Shown: positions 52,529 through 63,509, counted from the stretch's first letter. The stretch is DNA of 64,000 bases from Pseudogemmobacter faecipullorum (GCF_020539525.1 NZ_JACDXX010000012.1:62001-126000), one strand, 5' to 3'. Numbers and translations are program-made. Notes: a model not told the origin generated them from the letters alone.

Positions 52529-52557
52529 TTTCACAAAAACTCTGCCCTCTTTATATG
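52529..52557 (+). promoter_or_regulatory. Promoter of the mre cluster
   Basis: TTTCAC (52529-52534), 17-bp spacer, TATATG (52552-52557), giving a ~100-nt leader to mreB. The remaining intergenic bases (52382-52666) hold no recognisable gene. Confidence 0.5.
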
Positions 52558-52558
52558 A

Positions 52559-53704
<1,146 letters not shown>

Positions 53705-53750
53705 GCCGCCGCAGCGCGCGCTTTACCGATCACTCAGACCCGAGGCGATT

Positions 53751-54755
53751 TTGAGCAGAACCCGCAGCGGACCAGAGGAATATTCCCGCCCGATCAGACG
53801 TTTGCTGATCGGGCTTCTCACCGTTCTGCTGCTGGCTCTGTTCGTACTCTGGCGCATCGACAGCCCGCGCGTCGAGCGTTTCCGCGCCGCGCTGATCGAT
53901 GCGGTGGTGCCCAATCTGGAATGGGCCCTGGTGCCGGTCACCCGCAGCATGGGGATGATTGAGAATTTCCGCTCCTATACCCGGATCTATGAGCAAAACC
54001 AGGAGCTGAAGCGCGAGCTGCAGCAGATGAAGGCCTGGAAAGAAGCGGCTCTGCAGCTGGAGCAGAAAAATGCCCGGCTGCTCGATCTGAACCAGGTGCG
54101 GCTTGATCCGAAACTGACCCATGTCACCGGCGTGGTGCTGGCCGACAGCGGCAGCCCCTTCCGGCAATCGGTGCTGTTGAATGTCGGCGCGCGCGACGGG
54201 ATCCGCGACGGCTGGGCGACGATGGACGGCATCGGCCTTGTCGGGCGGATCTCGGGCCTTGGCCACCGCACCAGCCGGGTGATCCTTGTCACCGACAGCT
54301 CATCGCGCATTCCGGTCACCATCCAGCCCTCGGGGCAGAATGCTCTGCTCTCGGGCGATAATTCCTCGCTGCCGCTGCTCGATTTCATCGAATCCACCGA
54401 AGAGGTCCGCCCCGGCGACCGGGTTATCACCTCGGGCGATGGCGGGGTCTTCCCGGCCGGGCTGCTGGTGGGCCAGGTCGCCATGGGCTCAGACCGGCGC
54501 CTGCGCGTGGTGCTGGCCGCCGATTCCCGCCGCCTTGAGTTTCTGCGCGTGCTGCGCAGCCATGAGCTGGAGCCGATCCTTGATCCCGGCGGGCTGATAG
54601 CCCCGCCCCTGCCCTCGGTCCCGGTGGCCAGCGTCGATGCCGAGGCCGAGGCCGCCAGCCAGCCGGTGCGCGGCAATGGCGAGGTATCCGAGGCCGGCTC
54701 GGGCGCGAATGAAAGCGGCGATGCCCCGGCCGAGGGCACGGGAGACGGGGGATGA
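53751..54755 (+). CDS. mreC: Rod-shape determining protein MreC
   Basis: 334 aa from TTG 53751 behind GAGG. One N-terminal membrane span (LLIGLLTVLLLALFVLWRID), a coiled coil (residues ~75-115: YEQNQELKRELQQMKAWKEA), then the beta-sandwich domain with VLLNVGARDGIRDGWATMDG IGLVGRI and ITSGDGGVFPAGLLVGQV. The last ~50 residues are Glu/Ala/Ser-rich and disordered. Connects MreB to PBP2 in the periplasm. Overlaps mreD by 4 bp. Confidence 0.95.
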   Translation: MSRTRSGPEEYSRPIRRLLIGLLTVLLLALFVLWRIDSPRVERFRAALIDAVVPNLEWALVPVTRSMGMIENFRSYTRIYEQNQELKRELQQMKAWKEAALQLEQKNARLLDLNQVRLDPKLTHVTGVVLADSGSPFRQSVLLNVGARDGIRDGWATMDGIGLVGRISGLGHRTSRVILVTDSSSRIPVTIQPSGQNALLSGDNSSLPLLDFIESTEEVRPGDRVITSGDGGVFPAGLLVGQVAMGSDRRLRVVLAADSRRLEFLRVLRSHELEPILDPGGLIAPPLPSVPVASVDAEAEAASQPVRGNGEVSEAGSGANESGDAPAEGTGDGG

Positions 54756-55291
54756 GCGCCTGGCTGCGCGCCGATCCCTGGGGCTACCGGCTGCTGTATC
54801 TGAGCATCGCTTTCCTGCTTCTGTTCATCCGGCTGCTGCCGCTCGGCGCCGAGCCGGGCACCTTCCCAGGCCCCGATATCCTGCTCTGCCTCACCCTTGC
54901 CTGGATGATGCGCCGGCCGGATTTTCTGCCGGTCGGGCTGATCCTTGCGGTGGTGCTGACCGAGGATCTGCTGCTGATGCGCCCGCCCGGGCTCTGGACC
55001 GCGCTGGTGGTGCTGTCCAGCGAATTTCTGCGCGCCCGCATTGCCCTGACGCGCGAGCTCAGCTTTGCCGTGGAATGGCTGCTGGCCTCGGGCCTGATGA
55101 TCGCAATGTTGCTGGCCTGGCGGCTTGCCTTTACGCTGGCACTGATGGATGTGCCGCCCTTCGGCTTTTCGGTGGTCCAGGTATTGTGGTCAATTCTGGC
55201 TTACCCGGTGATTGTCCTGTTGTCGCGGCTGGCTTTTGATCTGAAAAAGCCCGCGACCGGCGAAGTCGATCATCAGGGACGCAAATTGTGA
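54752..55291 (+). CDS. mreD: Rod-shape determining protein MreD
   Basis: 179 aa with about five membrane segments (LLYLSIAFLLLFIRLLPLG, PDILLCLTLAWMMRR, GLILAVVLTEDLLLMRPPGL). Integral component of the elongasome. ATGA overlap with mreC; 16 bp before mrdA. Confidence 0.9.
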   Translation: MSAWLRADPWGYRLLYLSIAFLLLFIRLLPLGAEPGTFPGPDILLCLTLAWMMRRPDFLPVGLILAVVLTEDLLLMRPPGLWTALVVLSSEFLRARIALTRELSFAVEWLLASGLMIAMLLAWRLAFTLALMDVPPFGFSVVQVLWSILAYPVIVLLSRLAFDLKKPATGEVDHQGRKL

Positions 55292-55307
55292 TGCGGAGGG
55301 TTGCAAG

Positions 55308-57254
55308 ATGAGACGCACCCAGAAAGACACCGAGGAAAGCAGCCGCAGCATCACCCGGCGCGGCCTTTTGCTGACCGGAGCCATGGGGGCAATGGTCGCC
55401 GCCCTCGGCATCCGCATGCGCTATCTGCAGATCGACCAGGCCGAGGAATTCCGCCTGCTTGCCGAGGAAAACCGCGTCAACGTCCGGCTGATCCCGCCCA
55501 CCCGCGGCCTGATCCAGGACCGCAATGGTAAGCTGATCGCCGGAAATGAGCAGAATTACCGGGTGGTGATCACCCGCGAGGATGCGGGCGATGTCGCCCT
55601 GGTGCTGAACCGCCTCTCGGGCCTGATCCCGATGACCGCCGAAGAGCTGCAGTCCACGCTTGATGAATCTATGCGCAACTCGCCCTTCGTGCCGGTGATC
55701 GTCAAGGACCGCCTCTCCTGGCAGGATTTCTCAAAAGTCGGCATCAATGCCCCGGCCCTGCCCGGCGTGGTGCCCGAGGTCGGCCTGTCACGGATCTATC
55801 CCTTGGGCTATGATTTCGCCCATATCGTCGGCTATGTCGGCGCGGTGTCGAAAAAAGACCTGGAAGAACAGGTCAATCCTGATCCGGTGCTGCGCCTGCC
55901 GAAATTCCAGATCGGCAAAATCGGCTCGGAACGCTGGATGGAGGAAACCCTGCGCGGCCATGCCGGCACCCGGCGTATTGAGGTCAATTCGGTTGGCCGG
56001 GTGATGCGTGAGCTTGAGCGCAAAGAGGGCACGCCCGGCAGCGATATCCGCCTGACCATGGATGCCGATCTGCAGAACTTCGCCCAGGCGCGGCTTGGCG
56101 AGGAATCCGCCGCCGTGGTGGTGATGGATGTCACCAATGGTGATCTGCTCTGCTGCGCTTCGGCGCCTTCCTTCAACCCCAATCTTTTCGTGCGCGGCAT
56201 CTCGCATACCGATTATGCGATGCTGACCGGCAATGATCACCGGCCCCTGGCCAATAAGGCGGTGTCCGGCGCCTATCCCCCCGGCTCGACCTTTAAAATG
56301 GTCACCGCCCTCGCCGCGCTCGAGGCCGGGGTGATTGATATGGGCTATACGGTGCATTGCCCGGGCTATCTGGAATTTGGCGGGCGCCGCTTCCACTGCC
56401 ATTCGCGTGGCGGGCATGGCCGGGTCGGGCTGACGAAAAGCCTCGAGAAAAGCTGCGACGTTTTCTATTATGACATCGCCCAGAAGGTCGGCATTGATAA
56501 GATGGCCGAGATGGGCCGCCGCCTCGGCCTTGGCATCCGCCATGATCTCGAAATGTCGGCCATCACCGAGGGGATCATGCCGGACCGGGCCTGGAAACAG
56601 GCGCGCCATGCTCAGGACTGGCGCATCGGCGATACGATCAACGCCTCGATCGGCCAGGGCTATGTTCTGGCCTCACCGCTGCAGCTGGCGGTGATGACAG
56701 CGCGCATTGCCTCGGGCAAGGCGGTCCGGCCGCGCCTGGTGCGGATGATTGATGGCAAGGAGCTGCCGGTGCCCGAAGCCGAGCCGCTGGGGCTGGAGCC
56801 GCGCCACCTGCAGGGGATGCGCCAGGGCATGTGGGATGTGGTCAATGCGCCGGGCGGCACCGCCCGCTCGAACCGGATCGTCGATCCGACCATGGTTCTG
56901 GCCGGAAAAACCGGCACCAGCCAGGTGCGCAATATCACCGCCGCCGAGCGCGCCTCGGGCGTGATCTCGAACAGCCAGCTGCCCTGGAACCGGCGCGACC
57001 ACGCGCTTTACGTCGGCTATGCGCCCTATGACAATCCGCGCTATGCGATCTCGGTGGTGGTGGAGCATGGCAGCGGCGGCTCGACCACAGCGGCGCCGAT
57101 TGCCCGCGATGTAATTCTCGCCGCCCTGGGCGGCGGGCGCCCGCCGCTTGCCGCCTATCCGCAGGATCAGCGCGGCCGGATTTCGACCATGCTCGAAGAG
57201 CTGCCGCTGCGCGATCCCGAAACCGGCATGCTCAGCGACAGCGACCGGGTCTGA
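55308..57254 (+). CDS. mrdA: Peptidoglycan DD-transpeptidase PBP2
   Basis: 648 aa class B penicillin-binding protein for side-wall elongation. N-terminal anchor GLLLTGAMGAMVAALGI; pedestal domain (RLIPPTRGLIQDRNGKLIAG); transpeptidase with nucleophile Ser327 in YPPGSTFKMVTALAALEAG, SCD (KSLEKSCDVFYYDIAQKVG) and KTGTSQVRN. Starts just after mreD and is followed 9 bp later by rodA, its glycosyltransferase partner. Confidence 0.97.
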   Translation: MRRTQKDTEESSRSITRRGLLLTGAMGAMVAALGIRMRYLQIDQAEEFRLLAEENRVNVRLIPPTRGLIQDRNGKLIAGNEQNYRVVITREDAGDVALVLNRLSGLIPMTAEELQSTLDESMRNSPFVPVIVKDRLSWQDFSKVGINAPALPGVVPEVGLSRIYPLGYDFAHIVGYVGAVSKKDLEEQVNPDPVLRLPKFQIGKIGSERWMEETLRGHAGTRRIEVNSVGRVMRELERKEGTPGSDIRLTMDADLQNFAQARLGEESAAVVVMDVTNGDLLCCASAPSFNPNLFVRGISHTDYAMLTGNDHRPLANKAVSGAYPPGSTFKMVTALAALEAGVIDMGYTVHCPGYLEFGGRRFHCHSRGGHGRVGLTKSLEKSCDVFYYDIAQKVGIDKMAEMGRRLGLGIRHDLEMSAITEGIMPDRAWKQARHAQDWRIGDTINASIGQGYVLASPLQLAVMTARIASGKAVRPRLVRMIDGKELPVPEAEPLGLEPRHLQGMRQGMWDVVNAPGGTARSNRIVDPTMVLAGKTGTSQVRNITAAERASGVISNSQLPWNRRDHALYVGYAPYDNPRYAISVVVEHGSGGSTTAAPIARDVILAALGGGRPPLAAYPQDQRGRISTMLEELPLRDPETGMLSDSDRV

Positions 57255-57263
57255 GGAGCAGGC

Positions 57264-58403
57264 ATGGCATTCTTTGAAAACCGCCTGAAACAGGTTCCGA
57301 CCGGGTTTCGCAAAATTCTCTATCTGAACTGGCCGGTGGTGGTGCTGATCAGCGCTGTGGCCTCGGTCGGCATTCTGATGCTCTGGTCGGTGGCCGGGGG
57401 TGATTTTGATCTCTGGGCCAAGCGTCAGGCCCAGGTCTTTGTTGCCGGGCTGATCCTGATGTTCTTGGTTGCCATGGTGCCGGTCTGGTTCTGGCGCTCG
57501 ATGGCGGGGGTGGCCTATATCGCCTCCTTCATCCTGCTGATCATCGTCGATCTCTACGGCGTGGTCGGCATGGGGGCGCAGCGCTGGATCGATTTAGGCC
57601 CATTGCGGCTGCAACCCTCTGAGATGATGAAATTCAGCCTGGTGCTGATGCTGGCCGCCTATTACGACTGGCTCGATATCCGCAAGGTCTCGCGCCCGCT
57701 CTGGGTGCTGATCCCGGTCTTCCTGACCGCCGCCCCCACCGTTCTGGTGCTGATGCAGCCCAATCTCGGCACTTCGCTGATGCTGCTGATGGCGGGCGGA
57801 GCGATGATGTTCGCAGCCGGCGTCAGCTACTGGTATTTTGCCGTGGTCATCGGCGGCGTGGTCGGGGTGATCGCCGCAATTTTCCAGAGCCGGGGCACCG
57901 AATGGCAGCTTTTGCATGATTATCAGTTCCGCCGCATCGACACTTTCCTTGACCCCTCGGCCGATCCCCTGGGCGCGGGCTATAATATCATCCAGGCCAA
58001 GATCGCGCTTGGCTCGGGCGGCTGGTCGGGCAAGGGTTTCATGCAGGGTACGCAGAGCCGGCTGAACTATCTGCCCGAGAAACAGACCGATTTTATCTTC
58101 TCGACCCTGGCCGAGGAATTCGGCTTTGTCGGGGCTTTCTCGCTGCTGATCCTCTATGCGCTGGTGATCGGTTTCTGCATGGTCTCGGCGCTGCAGAATA
58201 AGGACCGCTTCTCCTCGCTGCTGATCATCGGCGTGGTCTCGAATTTCTTCTTCTATATCGCCGTCAATCTCTCGATGGTGATGGGCATGGCCCCCGTGGT
58301 CGGCGTGCCTTTGCCGCTGATGTCTTACGGCGGTTCGGCCATGCTGGTGATCCTGATCGGCTTTGGTCTGATGCAAAGCGCGCATGTGCATCGCCCGCGC
58401 TGA
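57264..58403 (+). CDS. rodA: Rod-shape determining glycosyltransferase RodA
   Basis: 379 aa SEDS polymerase with about ten membrane segments. GAQRWIDLGPLRLQPSEMMK and the FDPFLDPSADPLGAGYNIIQ-like loop (here IDTFLDPSADPLGAGYNIIQ), catalytic-Asp region EKQTDFIFSTLAEEFGFVGA, and the final MSYGGSAMLVILIGFGLMQS. Polymerises lipid II with PBP2. Confidence 0.97.
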   Translation: MAFFENRLKQVPTGFRKILYLNWPVVVLISAVASVGILMLWSVAGGDFDLWAKRQAQVFVAGLILMFLVAMVPVWFWRSMAGVAYIASFILLIIVDLYGVVGMGAQRWIDLGPLRLQPSEMMKFSLVLMLAAYYDWLDIRKVSRPLWVLIPVFLTAAPTVLVLMQPNLGTSLMLLMAGGAMMFAAGVSYWYFAVVIGGVVGVIAAIFQSRGTEWQLLHDYQFRRIDTFLDPSADPLGAGYNIIQAKIALGSGGWSGKGFMQGTQSRLNYLPEKQTDFIFSTLAEEFGFVGAFSLLILYALVIGFCMVSALQNKDRFSSLLIIGVVSNFFFYIAVNLSMVMGMAPVVGVPLPLMSYGGSAMLVILIGFGLMQSAHVHRPR

Positions 58404-58459
58404 AGGCGTTTTGCGATCGCGCTTGACCTCGCCCGCCCGGCTCGCGCAACCTCTGCGCT

Positions 58460-59386
58460 ATGACACTGATTTATTTCGCCTCGCCCGAATGGGCCGCCTA
58501 TGAGCCGCATCTGCCCGCCGCTTTGAAAGCCGCCGGAATTGATGCCGAAATCCAGACCACAGCCGAACGGCCCGAGGATGTTGATTACATCCTTTACGCC
58601 CCGAACGGGCCTTTGCAGGATTTCGCCCCCTTCAGCCGGGCAAAAGCGGTCTTCTCGCTCTGGGCCGGGGTCGAGAAGATTATCGGCAATCAGAGCCTGA
58701 CCCAGCCTCTGTGCCGCATGGTTGATCCGGGCCTGTCGGAAAGCATGGTCGAATATGTGACCGCCCATGCTTTGCGCGCCCATCTGGGCCTCGACGCCCA
58801 TATCACCCGCAGCGAGCCCGGCTGGGACCACCGGCCGCCGCCGCTGGCGCGCGAGCGTGTGGTGGCGATGCTTGGCCTCGGCGAGCTGGGTCTGGCCTGT
58901 GCGCGCCAGCTGCAATCGCTGAATTTCCGGGTGAAAGGCTGGAGCCGCAGCCCGAAACAGATCGCCGGGCTGGAAAGCTATCACGGCGACGCAGGCCTCG
59001 GCCTGACACTGGAAGGGGCGGATATCATCGTCACTTTGCTGCCGAAAACCCCGGGGACCGAGAATATCCTCAATGCCACCAGCCTCGCCCGGGCAAAGCG
59101 CGGCGCGGCGGTGATCAACCCCGGTCGCGGGCCGCTGATTGACGACGAGGCTTTGCTCGCCGCGCTCGACAGCGGCCAGATCGGCCATGCGACGCTGGAT
59201 GTGTTCCGGGTTGAGCCGCTGCCCGCCGACCACCCCTACTGGGCCCATCCGAATGTGACCGTCACCCCGCATATCGCCGCCGATACCAGACCGGCGAGCG
59301 CTTCGCTGGTGCTGGCGGAAAACCTGCGCCGGGCCGAAGCGGGCGAGCCTCTGCTCAATCTCGTCGACCGCCTGCGCGGCTATTAA
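58460..59386 (+). CDS. ghrA: Glyoxylate/hydroxypyruvate reductase A
   Basis: 308 aa 2-hydroxyacid dehydrogenase of the GhrA branch: starts MTLIYFASPEWAAYEPHLPA, NAD(P) fold VAMLGLGELGLACARQLQSL, catalytic Arg NPGRGPLIDDEALLAALDSG and His in VTVTPHIAADTRPASA. Reduces glyoxylate and hydroxypyruvate. Same strand as rodA, 56 bp later; may be read from the mre promoter. Ends before a long inverted-repeat terminator. Confidence 0.92.
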   Translation: MTLIYFASPEWAAYEPHLPAALKAAGIDAEIQTTAERPEDVDYILYAPNGPLQDFAPFSRAKAVFSLWAGVEKIIGNQSLTQPLCRMVDPGLSESMVEYVTAHALRAHLGLDAHITRSEPGWDHRPPPLARERVVAMLGLGELGLACARQLQSLNFRVKGWSRSPKQIAGLESYHGDAGLGLTLEGADIIVTLLPKTPGTENILNATSLARAKRGAAVINPGRGPLIDDEALLAALDSGQIGHATLDVFRVEPLPADHPYWAHPNVTVTPHIAADTRPASASLVLAENLRRAEAGEPLLNLVDRLRGY

Positions 59387-59417
59387 AAGACCCGGCTGTG
59401 CCGGAGCCTCCGGCGCG

Positions 59418-59467
59418 GATATTTCAGGACAGATGAAAACCGCCTTTTCATCTGTCCGTTAAATATC
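59418..59467. repeat. Inverted pair of the dispersed repeat, acting as a bidirectional terminator
   Basis: GATATTT (59418-59424) + GGACAGATGAAAA (59427-59439) is mirrored by TTTTCATCTGTCC (59445-59457) + AAATATC (59461-59467), giving a ~20-bp imperfect hairpin between convergent ghrA and the rpiR gene. The unit is the same as at 15181 and 31681. Confidence 0.75.
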
Positions 59468-59504
59468 CCGGGGTTTGCGGGGGTTGGGCCCCGCGCTTTT
59501 GCTG

Positions 59505-60380
59505 TCAGTGCCCCATTTTCGGGGCGCGAAACAGCCGGGTGCGGGCGAAACAGTCTTCCAGCCGGTTCAGCCGCTCCTGCACCTGGCCTGGCAGATGGCT
59601 CTGCACCCGCGCCAGCAAAGCCTCAACCAGCACCAGCAGCGTGGCGGTACTGTCCCAGGCGGCGGGCATTTCAATATGGCAGGGCAGAACATGGCGGGCC
59701 GAGCTGGCGGCGGGCGAGAGCCAGCGGTCGGTGATCAGCACCACTTCCGCGCCCTGAGCTGCCGCGAATTCGGCAAACTGCACCGCATTGGTCTCATAGC
59801 GGCGGATGTCGAACAGCACCACGACATCGCCTTCGCACAAATCCAGCAAAGCCTGCTGCCAGTCGGTCAGATGGTCGGCAATCCAGCTGACATCGGGGCG
59901 GATCACCCGCAGAAGCGTCGCCATATAATCGGCCAGAGCATGGGTCAGCCGCCCGCCCATCACCGCCACCCGTCGCTGCGGATCGGCGAGGATCAGCGCC
60001 ACCTCATCGAAGCTTCCGGCCGGGATCAGGCCAATCGTGGCCTCGATATTCTGCACCACCTGGGCGGCATAGGCCTGCAGCGGATGCTCGGCCGCCTCGC
60101 GCGGACTCTCGCTGCGCGCGGATAAAGGCGCCACCAGCAAGCGCTCAACCTCATGGCGCAAAGCGCTCTGATAATCAGACCAGCCCGTGAAGCCCAGTTT
60201 CTGCACCAGCCGCACGATGGTCGGGGCGGAAACATCCGCGGCCCGCGCCAGGGTTCCGACCGAGCCCAGAGCCGACATCGGAAAATGCGACAGGATATGC
60301 GTTGCCGCCTGCCGCTCGGCCCGCGTCAGATCCCCAAGCCCGGCCCGCATCCGCTCTTCTATCGTCACCCGCTGCTCCAT
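59505..60380 (-). CDS. MurR/RpiR-family transcriptional regulator
   Basis: 291 aa. N-terminal HTH_6 (residues ~15-75: LTRAERQAATHILSHFPMSA, LARAADVSAPTIVRLVQKLG FTGWSDYQ) and C-terminal SIS sugar-isomerase-like domain (residues ~125-270: RVAVMGGRLTHALADYMATL). Effector normally a phosphosugar, but amino-compound loci also use this family. Divergent from the TRAP operon, which it probably controls. Confidence 0.9.
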   Translation of the reverse strand: MEQRVTIEERMRAGLGDLTRAERQAATHILSHFPMSALGSVGTLARAADVSAPTIVRLVQKLGFTGWSDYQSALRHEVERLLVAPLSARSESPREAAEHPLQAYAAQVVQNIEATIGLIPAGSFDEVALILADPQRRVAVMGGRLTHALADYMATLLRVIRPDVSWIADHLTDWQQALLDLCEGDVVVLFDIRRYETNAVQFAEFAAAQGAEVVLITDRWLSPAASSARHVLPCHIEMPAAWDSTATLLVLVEALLARVQSHLPGQVQERLNRLEDCFARTRLFRAPKMGH

Positions 60381-60565
60381 CGCCTGCCCTTCACGCGGCC
60401 GCGCCGCCTTGCAGAAACATTTGTAACAAAAATCTTTGCTCTGGAATATTCTTGACAGAAGCAGCGCAGAAGTGAAGCCTGAAAGAAAAACAGGGAGCCC
60501 GATTCACTCATGGACTTTGCTGCCCATCCCGGCTGCGGCGCTGCCCGCCTGCGCGGGAGCTGACA
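60381..60565. promoter_or_regulatory. Divergent promoter region of rpiR-type gene and TRAP operon
   Basis: AT-rich core 60415-60452. TTGACA at 60452-60457 could be the -35 for the TRAP operon, though the -10 is poor. No clean palindrome was found for the regulator. An 18-codon ORF at 60510-60563 is considered unlikely to be real. Confidence 0.4.
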
Positions 60566-61072
60566 TTGCCCCAATTCCTCGTTGCCTATGTCCGCATCAT
60601 TGAAGCGGTGAATATCCGCATCGGCCGGATCGCCATGTACCTGCTCTTCGTGCTGGCGGCGATTTTGCTCTGGTCGGTCGTCTCCAAGGCCTTTTTCACC
60701 CCCGCGCTCTGGACCCAGGAAATGGCCCAGTTCACCATGGTCGCCTATTTTGTACTCGGCGGTGCCTATTCACTGATCCTCGGCGCCAATGTGCGCATGG
60801 ATCTGCTCTATGGCCGCTGGTCCGAAAAAAAGCGCGCCCTCGTCGACTGCATCAGCATTTTCGCGCTGATCATCTTCCTAGGCGTGGTGCTCTGGGGCGG
60901 TATTGAAAGCACAATTTACGCCTTTGAGGTTGGCGAGCGCTCACGCACCGTCTGGCGGCCCTATATGGCGCCGATCAAGATCGTGATCTGCTCGGGCGTC
61001 TTCCTGATGATCTTGCAGAGCTTTGCCTTCCTCATCCGCGATATCGCGACTTTGCGTGGGGTAAGGATCTGA
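60566..61072 (+). CDS. dctQ: TRAP transporter small permease subunit (DctQ)
   Basis: 168 aa from TTG 60566 behind GGGAG. Four membrane helices; typical RIGRIAMYLLFVLAAILLWS, FTMVAYFVLGGAYSLILGAN VRMDLLYGRW. Overlaps dctM by one base (TGATG). Confidence 0.93.
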   Translation: MPQFLVAYVRIIEAVNIRIGRIAMYLLFVLAAILLWSVVSKAFFTPALWTQEMAQFTMVAYFVLGGAYSLILGANVRMDLLYGRWSEKKRALVDCISIFALIIFLGVVLWGGIESTIYAFEVGERSRTVWRPYMAPIKIVICSGVFLMILQSFAFLIRDIATLRGVRI

Positions 61073-62418
61073 TGGGATACGAATTTATTGCCCTCGCCAT
61101 GTTCGCAGGCATGATGGCTTTGCTGCTGACCGGGGCGCGGGTCTTCTCGGGCATTGGCTTTGTCGCGGTGATTGCGGCTGTGGCCCTCTGGGGGGACCGG
61201 GGCGGCTATGACATCGCCTTCACCACCTCGATCAAGCTGATGAACTGGTATCCGATCCTGACGCTGCCGATGTTCGTCTGGATGGGCTATGTCATGTCGG
61301 AAACCCGGCTGGCTGATGATCTTTACAAGATGTTCCACGTCTGGTTCGGCCCGATCCCCGGCGGTCTGGCCATCGGGACCATCCTGCTGATGGTGCTGAT
61401 CTCGGCGATGAACGGCCTTTCGGTCGCCGGCCTTGCCATTGGCGCCACCATCGCTTTGCCCGAGCTGCTGAAACGTGGCTATGACAAGAGGATGGTCACC
61501 GGCATCATCCAGGGCGGCTCGTCGCTGGGCATTCTGGTGCCGCCCTCAATCGTGCTGGTGCTCTATTCGATGATCGCACGCCAGCCGGTGGGCCAGGTCT
61601 GGCTGGCCGGGGTCTTCCCCGGGCTGCTGATGGCGGGGTTCTTCATCCTTTATGTGGTGATCCGCTGCGGCATCAACCCGGCCCTCGGCCCGGCGCTGAG
61701 CCCGGAGGAGCGCGCTTCGGTCAGCTGGGGCGAGCGTCTGCGCCTGCTGCGCGCCGGTATCCTGCCGGTGGTGATCTTCGGCGCCATGATGGGGCCTTTC
61801 GTGCTGGGCTATGTCAGCCTCGTCGAAAGCTCGGTGATCGGCGCCGGGATTGCCACCCTGCTGGCGCTGGTCAAAGGCCGGCTGACCAGACAGGTCTGGG
61901 AGACCTGTGTGACCAATACCCTTGGCATCACCTGTATGTTCATGTGGATCCTGCTGGCAGCCATGGCTTTTGGCGCGGTCTTTGACGGGCTTGGCGCGGT
62001 GCGGGCGATTGAGAACCTGTTCCTTGAGGATCTGGGGCTTGGCCCCTGGGGTGTTCTGATCCTGATGCAGGTCTCGTTCCTGGTGATGGGGATGTTCCTT
62101 GATGACACGGCGATGCTGGTGATTGTGGCACCGCTCTATATTCCGCTGGTGGCCAAACTGGATCTTGGCATGCCGCCCCAGGACGCGCTGATCTGGTATG
62201 GCGTCATGTATACGATCACCTGCCAGGTCGCCTATATTACGCCGCCCTTCGGCTATAACCTGTTCCTGATGCGGGCCATGGCCCCCGAGCATGTGTCGCT
62301 GGCGGATATTTACCGCTCGATCACGCCGATTGTGGCCATCATGATCCTGACGCTCGCGGTGATCATGCTCTTCCCTGATATCGCGCTCTGGCTGCCGCAT
62401 CAGGTCTACGGACAATAG
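61072..62418 (+). CDS. dctM: TRAP transporter large permease subunit (DctM)
   Basis: 448 aa, about 12 membrane segments. Motifs LPMFVWMGYVMSETRLADDL, GGLAIGTILLMVLISAMNGL SVAGLAIG, GIIQGGSSLGILVPPSIVLV LYSMIA and MFLDDTAMLVIVAPLYIPL. The ion-coupled transport subunit; substrate unknown. Confidence 0.95.
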   Translation: MGYEFIALAMFAGMMALLLTGARVFSGIGFVAVIAAVALWGDRGGYDIAFTTSIKLMNWYPILTLPMFVWMGYVMSETRLADDLYKMFHVWFGPIPGGLAIGTILLMVLISAMNGLSVAGLAIGATIALPELLKRGYDKRMVTGIIQGGSSLGILVPPSIVLVLYSMIARQPVGQVWLAGVFPGLLMAGFFILYVVIRCGINPALGPALSPEERASVSWGERLRLLRAGILPVVIFGAMMGPFVLGYVSLVESSVIGAGIATLLALVKGRLTRQVWETCVTNTLGITCMFMWILLAAMAFGAVFDGLGAVRAIENLFLEDLGLGPWGVLILMQVSFLVMGMFLDDTAMLVIVAPLYIPLVAKLDLGMPPQDALIWYGVMYTITCQVAYITPPFGYNLFLMRAMAPEHVSLADIYRSITPIVAIMILTLAVIMLFPDIALWLPHQVYGQ

Positions 62419-62465
62419 ACCGGGACGAACCCGGCGCATCGACCCAAACAGCATTGGAGGTAATT

Positions 62466-63509
62466 ATGACCACGAACAGACGCAGTTTCCTGACCACGGG
62501 CGCCCTTGCCGCCGGGGCTGCCGCGCTTGCCGCCCCCGCCGTGCGCGCCCAGGCTGCTCCGATCAAATGGCGCCTGCAGACCTATGCCGGGGCCGCGCTT
62601 GGCGAGCATGTGACCAAACCCGCGATTGAGAAATTCAACAAAATCGCCGCCGGGCAGATGGAGATTGAACTCTATTTCGCCGACCAGCTGGTGCCGACCT
62701 CCGAGCTGTTCCGCGCCATGCAGAACGGCACGATCGACGCGGTGCAATCGGATGACGACTCGATGCAGTCGCCGACAGAGGTCACTGTTTTTGGTGGATA
62801 TTTCCCCTTCGCCTCGCGCTATTCGCTCGATGTGCCGGTGCTGTTTAACCAATATGGCCTGAAACAGATCTGGGAAGAGGAATATGCCAAGGTCGGCGTG
62901 AAGCATATTTCGGCCGGGGCCTGGGATCCCTGCCATTTCGCCACCAAGGACCCGGTCCGCTCGCTGAAGGATCTTGAGGGCAAGCGCGTCTTCACCTTCC
63001 CAACCGCCGGCCGCTTCCTCGCCCAGTTCGGCGTGGTGCCGGTGCAACTGCCCTGGGAGGATATTCAGGTCGCGCTGCAAACCGGCGAGCTGGACGGCAT
63101 CGCCTGGTCGGGCATCACCGAGGATTACACCGTCGGCTGGGCCGATGTGACCAAATACTTCCTGACCAACAATATTTCCGGCGCCTGGATCGGCCATTTC
63201 TTCGCCAATCAGGACCGCTGGAATGAAGTGCCCGATCACCTGAAGGCACTGATGGAAGTCTGCTTCGAGCAGTCGCATTATTACCGCCAGTGGTGGTACT
63301 GGGGCGGCGAGGCAGATCTGCGCGTCAACGGGCCGAAGCTCGAGCTGACCTCGATCCCGGATGATGAATGGGCCACGGTTGAGGGCAAGGCGCGCGACTT
63401 CTGGGATGAGATCGCGGCCGAATCCGAGACCAAGGCCAAAGTCGTCGAAATCTTCAAAAAGTATAATGATGTGATGGCCAAAGCCGGCCGCCCATATCGT
63501 TACAGCTGA
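62466..63509 (+). CDS. dctP: TRAP transporter substrate-binding protein (DctP)
   Basis: 347 aa from ATG 62466 behind GGAGG. Twin-arginine-like signal (MTTNRRSFLTTGALAAGAAA). DctP fold: LGEHVTKPAIEKFNKIAAGQ, ELFRAMQNGTIDAVQSDDDS, VFTFPTAGRFLAQFGVVPVQ LPWEDIQVALQTGELDGIAW. The conserved substrate-carboxylate Arg is not obvious at its usual place, which may mean a non-dicarboxylate ligand; this was judged without alignment. Confidence 0.93.
   Translation: MTTNRRSFLTTGALAAGAAALAAPAVRAQAAPIKWRLQTYAGAALGEHVTKPAIEKFNKIAAGQMEIELYFADQLVPTSELFRAMQNGTIDAVQSDDDSMQSPTEVTVFGGYFPFASRYSLDVPVLFNQYGLKQIWEEEYAKVGVKHISAGAWDPCHFATKDPVRSLKDLEGKRVFTFPTAGRFLAQFGVVPVQLPWEDIQVALQTGELDGIAWSGITEDYTVGWADVTKYFLTNNISGAWIGHFFANQDRWNEVPDHLKALMEVCFEQSHYYRQWWYWGGEADLRVNGPKLELTSIPDDEWATVEGKARDFWDEIAAESETKAKVVEIFKKYNDVMAKAGRPYRYS

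Noticed and set aside
60510-60563. 18-codon ORF upstream of dctQ
   Set aside because: Shine-Dalgarno is weak and distant, and composition is ordinary; the GGGAG inside it serves the dctQ TTG start.
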